Below, in pieces: positions 19,052-26,376 of a DNA stretch of 64,000 nucleotides. The notes under the pieces were generated by a model. The model worked only from the letters and a program-made list of their open reading frames with translations, ran no database searches and had not been told where the DNA came from. The DNA comes from Pararhizobium sp. A13 (GTDB taxonomy: Bacteria > Pseudomonadota > Alphaproteobacteria > Rhizobiales > Rhizobiaceae): assembly GCF_040126305.1 (NCBI RefSeq), contig NZ_CP149511.1, forward strand, positions 1,364,001 through 1,428,000, given 5' to 3'. The position numbers and the translations under genes were made by a program. The stretch's first letter is position 1. Every line of letters starts with the position of its first letter.

Positions 19052-20109
19052 GCGAGGTTGGACCTGCTCTGCTCGTCGTCGATGATAACGATGACAATCG
19101 CTTTACGCTGACCGAGCGGTTGAAGCGAGAAGGCTACGGCACCGTGGTATGCGCCAGCAATGGACGCGAGGCGCTCGAGCTGCTGGCGACGAGGCCATTC
19201 GATCTCGTACTGCTCGACATTACGATGCCGGAAATGGACGGCTACCAGGTGCTCGAGCAGGTCAAGGCCGACACAACGCTGCGCAACATTCCGGTTGTCA
19301 TGATATCGGCGGTCGATGAAATCGACAGTGTGGCGCGCTGCATCGGCCTCGGCGCTGAGGATTATCTCGCCAAACCGTTCAACGCGGTTCTTTTGCGTGC
19401 GCGTGTGGCCGCCTGCCTGGAAAAGAAGAGGCTGCGCGACCAAGAGGCGGTGTACACGCAACAGATTGAAAACGAAAAGCGCCGAGCAGACGAGCTTCTG
19501 TACGCCATGCTGCCCCCCGGCGCCGTGCGCGAGCTCAAAGCGACCAATGAGGTCCGCCCCCGTCGCTACAACGAAGTCGCGGTGCTATTTTGCGATATCG
19601 TTGGCTTCACGGCCTACTGCGACGAGAATTCGCCGGAGAAGGTGGTGGAGGATCTCCAGGCGCTGATCGGCGAATATGAACGAATCGTGCGTCAGCATGA
19701 GATGGAGAAGATTAAAACGATCGGCGACGCCTTTATGGCGACGGCCGGCCTGTTCAATACCATGCCAGATCCGGTTTTTGCCAGTTTGCAATGCGGTCTC
19801 GACATGGTGAAGGTATCACGCCGCATCGAACCCAAATGGGAGGTTCGGGTCGGCGTCCAGTTCGGGCCTGTCGTGGCGGGTATCATCGGGCACCGACAAT
19901 ACGTGTTTGACCTGTGGGGCGACACAGTAAATATGGCCTCCCGGATCGCAGCCCATGCTCGTCCTGGAACTGTAGCGACCAGTGGGGCCACCTGGCATCG
20001 CGTTCGCGAACGAGGCCGCGGGCACTCCCTGGGCTTCGTGGACATCAAGGGCAAGGGTCGGATCGAACTCATCGAATGCCAGGAACTGAGGGAACCGGAA
20101 CAATCCTAG
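19048..20109 (+). CDS. Response regulator-adenylate cyclase (REC plus class III cyclase)
   Basis: A 353-aa fusion of an N-terminal receiver (1-120, acceptor Asp57 in VLLDITMPEMDGY), a coiled-coil linker (about 125-155) and a class III cyclase domain (173-345). Catalytic residues are present: metal Asp183 (FCDIVGFTAY) and Asp227 (IKTIGDAFMA), transition-state Asn295 and Arg299 (GDTVNMASRI). The purine-specifying pair is Lys223 and Asp288, the adenylate-cyclase pattern rather than Glu/Cys of guanylate cyclases. It starts on ATGA overlapping the response regulator, so cAMP production is probably the output of this phosphorelay. Confidence 0.9.
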   Translation: MSEVGPALLVVDDNDDNRFTLTERLKREGYGTVVCASNGREALELLATRPFDLVLLDITMPEMDGYQVLEQVKADTTLRNIPVVMISAVDEIDSVARCIGLGAEDYLAKPFNAVLLRARVAACLEKKRLRDQEAVYTQQIENEKRRADELLYAMLPPGAVRELKATNEVRPRRYNEVAVLFCDIVGFTAYCDENSPEKVVEDLQALIGEYERIVRQHEMEKIKTIGDAFMATAGLFNTMPDPVFASLQCGLDMVKVSRRIEPKWEVRVGVQFGPVVAGIIGHRQYVFDLWGDTVNMASRIAAHARPGTVATSGATWHRVRERGRGHSLGFVDIKGKGRIELIECQELREPEQS

Positions 20110-20255
20110 AAGCACTTGCCATTGCCATTGCCGGAATCTGACATTCGCGGAGCCGTCACCAGACGATCAGCTCGCTTTAGGCGAAGGAGCGCAGGCGCCG
20201 CAGCGGACGGGACACTGTCGGAAAGCACCCTGCGGCTACTTCCTTTTTGGATAAG

Positions 20256-20280
20256 GGAACCTCGCCGCGCGTGATTCGTT
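20256..20280 (+). promoter_or_regulatory. EcfG-type general stress response promoter
   Basis: GGAAC (20256-20260), 16 bases, then CGTT (20277-20280): an exact match to the alphaproteobacterial EcfG consensus GGAAC-N16/17-CGTT. It lies 23 bases before the start of a small membrane protein gene whose Shine-Dalgarno (AAGGAGG) is strong, so the geometry fits a real promoter. Confidence 0.75.
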
Positions 20281-20303
20281 ATCAGTCTCGAAGGAGGTGC
20301 GCC

Positions 20304-20468
20304 ATGGAAGCTACCTGGATGCTCGCCTTGCTTATTGGAGCCACGATCATTGGCTCTTCGCTCGCCTACGGCGTGTTTATCAACCGGCAATGCAATGCCC
20401 AAATGAGGCCGACCAAGCAGGACAGGATTGATGAGATGTCCTGGCGAGAGGAACTCCTCGGTGACTAG
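20304..20468 (+). CDS. Small single-pass membrane protein, stress-promoter controlled
   Basis: A 54-aa protein: MEATWMLALLIGATIIGSSL begins a membrane helix (residues 4-27), followed by a charged tail ending EEMSWREELLGD-like (DRIDEMSWREELLGD). AAGGAGGTG lies 5 bases before the ATG and an EcfG-type promoter lies just upstream. I do not recognise a family. It is likely a general-stress-response membrane peptide; function unknown. Confidence 0.7.
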   Translation: MEATWMLALLIGATIIGSSLAYGVFINRQCNAQMRPTKQDRIDEMSWREELLGD

Positions 20469-20495
20469 ATGTCTGTCGTGTGACATAGTGCGAAG

Positions 20496-20597
20496 ATGAC
20501 AGCGCGGGAAGTCCTGATACTGATAGTCAGCGCGTTCTGAGTGGTCGCATTGCTGCTCATTTACAACGGCTATTACACTCCGGTTTCACAAAGCGAC
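20496..20597 (+). pseudogene. Possible decayed small membrane protein with an in-frame stop
   Basis: MTAREVLILIVSAF, then TGA (20538-20540), then VVALLLIYNGYYTPVSQSD in the same frame. Without the stop this would be one membrane helix with a short tail. It follows the stress-controlled mini protein by 27 bases. Very short, so speculative. Confidence 0.25.
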
Positions 20598-20619
20598 ACA
20601 GTCTACGCTGGTCGGGCCC

Positions 20620-21169
20620 TTCCGCGTTGCGGACCACCGCGCGAACAGGATCTGTGATGTGAGCGCCGGGCTGCCTGGCATAGGCCGAGCGAGGAAATGC
20701 GGCACGGTACTGGTCGTTGCAGAACACCAGCCTGCCCTCGGGATTGAACATGGCAAGCCCGTCCGACATTTCTCTCATAGCTTGTGAAAGCACGTTCCGG
20801 CTATCAAGGGCCCTCCTGTACCAAGCGCTTTTTCTCGGTTACGTCACGGGTCACGCCCGCGAGCCCGAACAATGCGCCCTGACGATTTCGCAACGGCACC
20901 TTTGACGTCAGGAACCAGCGCTCTTGACCATCCTCTTCGTGAAAGGGTTCTTCGAAGTCTACCAGCGGCTGTCCGCTCGACATAATCGCCTGCTCGCGAT
21001 CGAAAAAGGTTTGAGCCATTTCGCGGGGGTAGAGATCGAAGTCCGTGAGGCCAACCATCTCAGACGACTTCGTGCGGCCATGTTGATGCGCGACATTCAG
21101 GTTGGTGACTGGAATGCCGAGCGCTGCGAGTGGGAGTGCGGCCAGACACGATGAAGGCGCAAGAAACAT
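20620..21169 (-). pseudogene. Remnant of a PAS-domain sensor protein
   Basis: Two minus-strand pieces in different frames make one protein fragment. The first (21169-20804) reads GLTDFDLYPREMAQTFFDRE, ERWFLTSKVPLRNRQG and GLAGVTRDVTEKKRL, a PAS domain with its PAC end. The second (20793 to about 20620) reads MREMSDGLAMFNPEGRLVFC and NDQYRAAFPRSAYA, the start of a second PAS domain. The frame breaks around 20800, the N-terminus is replaced by unrelated residues and no GGDEF or kinase output domain follows. It was probably a PAS-containing diguanylate cyclase or histidine kinase. Confidence 0.7.
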
Positions 21170-21258
21170 AATCCCTACGCCTTCAAATTCGGTCTACCGA
21201 ACGGAGCGTGCCTTATTGCAATCAGCTTGCAATCAGCGCTGAGCGACTGTTGACCTCC

Positions 21259-21534
21259 TCAGCGGAGCTTCACGTTGGCGTGCTGGTTGGCGGCATCCGT
21301 GTCGGTGGCCGGCGTCTGGGTGTCGTGACCGGTGAACGGACTTCCCTGACCGGGTGCCGAGGTCCCGCTGTGGCCGGCACTGTTGGTCGTAAAGGCGTGC
21401 GTCGTGGACGACGCCGTGCCGCCGGACTTCAATCCATGCTGTTGCGCCTGGAAAAGGTGGTCGTCCGCCTGGGCAAGGGCGCAGGAGGAGATCAGAAAGG
21501 CCGCCGACGCGGTCATCAAGGTGTGCATCTTCAT
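21259..21534 (-). CDS. Small exported protein, Thr/Ser/His/Gln-rich
   Basis: A 91-aa protein with a signal peptide (MKMHTLMTASAAFLISSCALAQA, cleavage near residue 22) and a low-complexity mature part rich in Thr, Ser, Gly, His and Gln (GHSGTSAPGQGSPFTGHDTQ). A Cys in SSCALA could mark a lipobox-like variant but the spacing is poor. AAGGAG precedes the ATG. No family recognised; probably periplasmic or secreted. Confidence 0.6.
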   Translation of the reverse strand: MKMHTLMTASAAFLISSCALAQADDHLFQAQQHGLKSGGTASSTTHAFTTNSAGHSGTSAPGQGSPFTGHDTQTPATDTDAANQHANVKLR

Positions 21535-21699
21535 CACAAAACTCCTTTTGTTTTCTGCCCCACACGTACGACACACCAGCTGCCGCCGATATTCCCCGAT
21601 TCCCATCACATCGTCGTGAGCCGCATCCTGAAGAACGATCACATCGGCTCCGACGTCGAGGATAGGTATCGGCCCTGATTGGCCCTGCTAGACTGATTG

Positions 21700-21890
21700 C
21701 GAAGGAGTTGTTCGCGCAGGACGACCCGACGGGACCGCAACACTGCTGCGGCTGCGGCGAGCCATTCGGCAGCTACTACCGGCCCGACGCCGGAGATTGC
21801 CATAATGCCCAGACCAGTTGAATGCCCCCAGCACCGATGCCCGCCCCAGTGCCCGCACCCTCTGCCGCCGCTGTCGCTTCGAACACGTTG
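21700..21890 (-). pseudogene. Remnant of a glycine-zipper general-stress membrane protein (DUF1269-like)
   Basis: Minus-strand frames read EGAGTGAGIGAGGIQLVWAL and, one frame over, GIMAISGVGPVVAAEWLAAA. Together they resemble the alternating glycine-rich helices (GIGAG...LGIMAIPGVGPVVAAGWLA) of DUF1269-type stress proteins. The frame changes in the middle and both ends are missing. The rest of 21535-22012 shows nothing else I can support. Confidence 0.45.
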
Positions 21891-22012
21891 ATGAGCGCCC
21901 CCCCAACGGAGAAACCCCAGGAAGACCTTGGAGAATTGTTAGATCACCCCCTCAAAGACGTCTAGCTCGCTGATTTACAGGGGCGTACGTTAGATGCCGA
22001 GCGCACCCTATC

Positions 22013-22045
22013 AAAAACCGGCCGCGGGATGCGCGGCCGGTTTTT
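22013..22045 (-). terminator. Rho-independent terminator after the phasin gene
   Basis: A perfect 14-bp stem (AAAAACCGGCCGCG, 22013-22026, paired with 22032-22045) closes a 5-base loop. On the minus strand it ends in TTTTT, 28 bases after the phasin stop. The A-run makes it potentially bidirectional. Confidence 0.9.
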
Positions 22046-22072
22046 CAGAGTTTGAATTGTGACCCGGAAGCC

Positions 22073-22426
22073 TTACGCCGCGGTAGCGGACTTGACGGCA
22101 GCTATCGCCTTCGCGACCGGCGCTTCGTAGGGCTTGTAGGCGTCCTTGGCGAGATTTGCATACAGTTCGCCGATCTTCGTGGCTTCGGCGATATAGCCTT
22201 CGTAAGCAGACTTCACATATTTGGTCTGCAGTTCGAAAGCAGCTTCGACGCTCTTGACGGTGCTGATCTTCTCGATGTGAGCAACGCTGTCTTCAAAAGA
22301 CTTCTTGGAATAGTCGGCGGCTTCGGTGGCGATCGCCTCAAAAGCCTTTGTCACCGCTGCATAGCTCTTGAAAACCGTATCCATCGTCTCTTTGCTTTTC
22401 TTGTTTGCATCTTCGAAATTGAACAT
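22073..22426 (-). CDS. phaP: Phasin family protein
   Basis: A 117-aa all-helical protein, MFNFEDANKKSKETMDTVFK then SYAAVTKAFEAIATEAADYS and SVEAAFELQTKYVKSAYEGY, the phasin_2 pattern. Phasins coat polyhydroxybutyrate granules and affect granule size and number. The gene is monocistronic, with a strong terminator behind and an AT-rich promoter region with a dyad operator ahead. AGGAG precedes the ATG. Its place beside microaerobic genes fits PHB storage under oxygen limitation. Confidence 0.92.
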   Translation of the reverse strand: MFNFEDANKKSKETMDTVFKSYAAVTKAFEAIATEAADYSKKSFEDSVAHIEKISTVKSVEAAFELQTKYVKSAYEGYIAEATKIGELYANLAKDAYKPYEAPVAKAIAAVKSATAA

Positions 22427-22460
22427 CAGGCTGCTCCTCTTTTGACGCCTTGCAACGATA

Positions 22461-22490
22461 TCACTTTATGTGCACCGCACAATAAAGTCA
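22461..22490. promoter_or_regulatory. Imperfect dyad upstream of the phasin gene
   Basis: TCACTTTATGTGC - ACC - GCACAATAAAGTCA (30 bases) is nearly a perfect dyad; its core TGTGC-ACC-GCACA (22469-22481) is exact. TTGCAA occurs on both sides (22450-22455, 22522-22527). It lies 35-64 bases before the phasin start, a fitting place for a PhaR-type repressor site. The rest of 22427-22734 is AT-rich non-coding sequence. Confidence 0.5.
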
Positions 22491-22734
22491 ATGTATACGG
22501 CAATGCGATAAAGTACTTCCATTGCAACATCTTGATGAAAAATGGCGGAGGTGGAGCTTTTTTTCGCGGGAAAATAAATAAAAGAATAAACAAAAGTATG
22601 ACTTTACTAACAAATAATTCCTTAATATTAGGAGCTGATCAAAAAGGATGAGCTCAACTGTAACGAGCGATTGGCGCTCGATGTGCAGTTCGCCATTGTT
22701 TGCCGAAAGCTCGGTATGTTCACGAGAGGCACCG

Positions 22735-24608
22735 ATGCAACTCCATTTCCGCCGTTACGCCCTCGTGAGCAGGCTATCAGATCATAGGCAATCGCTCTTG
22801 GTCGCGGTTGCGCTGATCGGGCTTGTTGGCGGATTCGCGCTTCAATTCATGGACATGCCCTCTTCATCGCGACTCCTGTGGGGAAGCGCGACAGTTCCCA
22901 TATTGGGCATGCTGCTTGTGACCGCCGGCAACTCCCTTTTTCGAGGCGACTTCGGCCTGGACCTGATTGCCGCTCTCTCCATGACCGTGGCCCTGGCGTT
23001 CGGCGAAACGCTGGCAGCAAACGTCGTTGCACTTATGTACGCTGGCGGACAAATGCTCGAAGCGTTTGCATCCGGCCGCGCGGCGCAAGAGATGACCGCA
23101 TTGCTCGGGCGGGTACCGAAACGGGCAATGCGTTACAGCGGTGACCGACTTAACGAGGAGCCCATCTCCTCACTCGTTCCTGGTGACCGACTTCTGGTTC
23201 GACAGGGTGAGGTTATACCTGTCGATGGTTTGATCGTGTCGGGATCCGCCCTGCTAGATCAGTCGGCCCTGACCGGTGAGTCCCTCCCCGTCGAGCGCCG
23301 GCCGCGGGATGAAGTCCTGAGCGGCAGTACCTCGCTCGGTCGCGCCTTTGACATGCAGGTCCTCCGTCCGGCGGCCGAGAGCACCTATGCAGGTATCGTG
23401 CGACTGGTGGAGGCTGCGCAGAAAAGCAAAGCGCCGATGGCGCGCTTGGCTGATCGCTATGCCGTCGTCTTTCTCCTTCTGACGATTGGGTTGTCCGTCG
23501 CAGCATGGCTTCTGTCCGGTGAGCCCCGCCGCGCACTCCCCGCCGCGCACTGGCGGTCCTTGTTGTCGCAACCCCCTGTCCGTTGATCCTTGCCGTACCG
23601 ATTGCTCTCGTCTCCGGCCTCTCCCGCTCTGCGAAAATCGGGGTATTGATAAAGGGAGGCGATGTTCTTGAGGCGCTCAGCCGCGTGCGTGTGGCTGTGC
23701 TCGACAAGACCGGCACATTGACCTTGGGCTCTGCGGAAATCGTGGAAATCCGTGCGGTTCAATGGGTCTCGGATGCGGAGCTTCTCCGGCTCGCAGCATC
23801 GCTGGACCAGGCGTCAAACCACGTGATGGCGGCAGCGCTCGTCGCCGCTGCCGGCAAGCGCGGGCTGCTACTCTCGTCACCCACCAATGTTCGAGAAGAA
23901 GCTGGCGCTGGGTTGGAAGGCCTCGTTGACGGAAAAAAGGTCATCATTGGAGGAAGCGGTTACGTTGTCGCCAACAGCAACGAGGGCGATCCGAGATCGT
24001 TCCGCTCAGATGTAAAACCGGGTCAAATGGTCGTGGCGGTAGCAATTGACGGCATCGTTGCCGGGATAATCGTCATGGCCGATCAAGTCAGAACGGACGC
24101 GTCCGCAGCCGTTGCCCGCTTCCGGGAAGCAGGAATTACAAAAATCATACTTGCAACGGGGGATCGTCTCGACGTCGCGTCTGTCATCAGCGATGGATTG
24201 GGAATTGATCAGGTTCTCGCAGACCTTACGCCGGAGCAGAAAGTGGGGGCCATTCTCGCCGCTCGTCGATCCGGTCCTGTGATGATGGTCGGTGATGGCG
24301 TCAATGATGCCCCGGCCCTGGCATCCGCCGATGTAGGTGTCGCCATGGGGGCACGCGGTGCGGCGGCCTCCTCGGAGGCCGCCGGTGTGGTCCTGCTCGT
24401 CGACAAACTTACACCTCTCGCACAGGCGATCGCGATTTCGCACCGGGCACTTGCGATTGCGCGGCAAAGTGTGATTGCCGGCCTCGGTCTGTCGTTAGCC
24501 GCAATGTTTCTGGCGGCTTTCGGTTACCTGCCTCCGGTCCAGGGCGCACTCCTGCAGGAGATCATCGATCTCACTGTCATCCTCAATGCAATGCGTGCGC
24601 TACGGTGA
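22735..24608 (+). pseudogene. Heavy-metal P1B-type ATPase disrupted by a 14-bp tandem duplication
   Basis: Two consecutive frames form one P-type ATPase. Frame one (to 23586) has membrane helices, an actuator domain with DQSALTGESLPVERRP, and then runs out of homology. Frame two (23583-24608) has LILAVPIALVSG, the phosphorylation site DKTGTLTLG, an ATP-binding region and MVGDGVNDAPALA. The break is an exact direct duplication of CCCCGCCGCGCACT (23524-23537 and 23538-23551); removing one copy restores GEPRRALAVLVVATPCPLIL. The ion-binding motif is then TPC, unlike the CPC of CcoI. No N-terminal metal domain is visible. Start could also be 22648. Confidence 0.85.
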
Positions 24609-24641
24609 GTAGACCGCAAATCGCCTGCCGCGCTCGGTCGA

Positions 24642-25283
24642 TCAAACGACGACCAACCTACCTTCGACCGCTGTGACGCCTGGCACGGACCAGGCAGCAC
24701 TTTCTGCCGTGGTGCGTTCTCGCCATGTATTTACCTTGCCGTTCAACGTCACCTTTCCCCCCGAAACATCGACGTTAATGCCGTCTGCCTCAATCTCCGC
24801 ATTCCGCGTGAGCGCGGTTTCGATGGAATTTTTGATGCTGGCAATGTCGATCCGCGGGCGGATCGACAACATATTGTTGACACCCGAAACGCCGGAGTTT
24901 GCACACCGCTTTTTCCGCTGCAGCGCTTGGAAGTGCCAGTCAACTTGACCCGATAGCGTCACACATCCCCTTTGAACATTGATATGAACTTTTCCGTCCG
25001 GAATGGCCACGTTCCACGCAATGATCTTCGCGGCGCGCCCGGCGATCTCGTCGTCTGCCGTCTTCTTGTCTTCGGGAAATCTGACTTCGATATCCTGCGC
25101 GATGGCGCGCACTCCCTTGATGTGTTGTACCACACGTTCAGTCATCGTCTTCTCCGCGTAGCTACCGACATGCCCGGTAAGCGTGACAACACCGTTGTCG
25201 ACAGTGACACCGATGTGCTCGGCCTCGAGGCTTCCGGTGCGGGCCGGATGACGCCGGCCGGTTGCGCGACCGGCCAGCGTCAT
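24642..25283 (-). CDS. BON-domain protein, apparently partly degraded
   Basis: A 213-aa protein with three BON repeats (about residues 20-70, 75-145 and 147-213), e.g. IGVTVDNGVVTLTGHVGSYA and INVDVSGGKVTLNGKVNTW. BON domains bind membranes or other ligands and are common in stress-related periplasmic proteins; no signal peptide is visible. The first repeat has an atypical start (MTLAGRATGRRHPARTG). In the second, the stretch QALQRKKRCANSG reads AAAEKAVCKL in the next frame, a normal BON sequence, suggesting two compensating indels. It follows the Usp gene by 12 bases on the same strand. Confidence 0.7.
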   Translation of the reverse strand: MTLAGRATGRRHPARTGSLEAEHIGVTVDNGVVTLTGHVGSYAEKTMTERVVQHIKGVRAIAQDIEVRFPEDKKTADDEIAGRAAKIIAWNVAIPDGKVHINVQRGCVTLSGQVDWHFQALQRKKRCANSGVSGVNNMLSIRPRIDIASIKNSIETALTRNAEIEADGINVDVSGGKVTLNGKVNTWRERTTAESAAWSVPGVTAVEGRLVVV

Positions 25284-25295
25284 CGCGAAACGTCT

Positions 25296-26129
25296 TCAAT
25301 GGATCATCAGTACCGGAATGTTCGCCGACTCGAGCATCGCTCTCGTGACGCCGCCGAAGATGCGTTCCCGCAGACGAGAGTGACTATAGCCCCCCATCAC
25401 CATCAGATCAGCCGAAACGTCAAGCGCATGCTGATTGAGGACGTCGTCGACGGGTCGGCCGCCGCTTGCCAACCGGTCGACCGTGACCTCGATCCCATGC
25501 CGCGCAAGATAGGCGGCAATATCGGCGCCGGGTTCCTCTCCGTTTCTCGCGGAAGATGCCCGAGGGTCAACGAGGGTCACATGGACCTCGGCGTTCTTCA
25601 TCATGTCGATCGCCTCGCGCGCTGCCCTGGCGGCTTCCAGGCGGGAGTCCCAGGCAAGGATGATCGTCCTGGGAGAAAGTGTCGGCTTGCCGCGTTTTGG
25701 AACAATGAGAACAGGTCGCGCAGACTTGAAGAGACAGCCGTCGATGGCACGCACCCGGAGTTCCGGGTCCAGTTTAAGGCCGGGCCCAAGGAGTGAGATG
25801 TCGGCATAGGAGGCACGCTCACCGATTTCCTCATCGGACCACGCAATCTCCGTGTAGATCGTATCGACGTCGAAAGATATGCCGGTTTGGGCAAGTAAGG
25901 CCTTGGCATCTTCCGCCCGTTCGTCAAGTTTTGCAATTTCGCGGCTGCGCTCATCGAGCCAGTCAACCGACACGGCGGCAGCATATTCACCAATCGGTGG
26001 CGATGCCGACAACGCGACGACCAAGGCGGAGAGATGCGCGCCGGCGGAAGCGCATAGCTCTGCCGCTGCCCGCAGATCATCGTCGGACTGATGAATCCCA
26101 GTCACGCTGAGAACGGTTTTATAGCTCAT
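25296..26129 (-). CDS. Universal stress protein, tandem UspA domains
   Basis: A 277-aa protein starting MSYKTVLSVTGIHQSDDDLR, with two Usp domains (1-145 and about 155-277). The second has the nucleotide-binding pattern VMGGYSHSRLRERIFGG then PVLMIH; the first has degenerate glycines (LLGPGLKLDPELRVRAIDG). AGGGAC precedes the ATG at 26129. It lies 43 bases behind ccoS on the same strand. Usp genes near rhizobial cbb3 clusters are typically induced by low oxygen, so it may belong to the FNR/FixK regulon here by read-through. Confidence 0.9.
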   Translation of the reverse strand: MSYKTVLSVTGIHQSDDDLRAAAELCASAGAHLSALVVALSASPPIGEYAAAVSVDWLDERSREIAKLDERAEDAKALLAQTGISFDVDTIYTEIAWSDEEIGERASYADISLLGPGLKLDPELRVRAIDGCLFKSARPVLIVPKRGKPTLSPRTIILAWDSRLEAARAAREAIDMMKNAEVHVTLVDPRASSARNGEEPGADIAAYLARHGIEVTVDRLASGGRPVDDVLNQHALDVSADLMVMGGYSHSRLRERIFGGVTRAMLESANIPVLMIH

Positions 26130-26172
26130 TGAAATGTCCCTTTCGAAGATCATTGAACTGTGAGTTCGCAGC

Positions 26173-26376
26173 TTAGGCCTTACCGCCGCGTTCACATTGA
26201 TCTCCGTCAAGGATGTCCGCGCGGTTGGTCAGGAAGAGCGCCTCATCGAGCAGCACTCGCTCGGCAGCGCCATCGAGGTCATCGTACTGGCCGCTTCGCA
26301 GTGCCCATAGAAAGGAAGCAAGACCCATAGCGCCGAGGAAAAGCGCTATCGGAAGGAGATAGATCAAGGTTGCCAT
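26173..26376 (-). CDS. ccoS: Cbb3 oxidase assembly protein CcoS (FixS)
   Basis: A 67-aa membrane protein: an N-terminal helix (MATLIYLLPIALFLGAMGLA) followed by the CcoS signature FLWALRSGQYDDLDGAAERVL. It is needed for maturation of cbb3 oxidase (cofactor insertion). Its start touches the stop of ccoI (1-base overlap), the end of the ccoGHIS operon. Confidence 0.95.
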   Translation of the reverse strand: MATLIYLLPIALFLGAMGLASFLWALRSGQYDDLDGAAERVLLDEALFLTNRADILDGDQCERGGKA

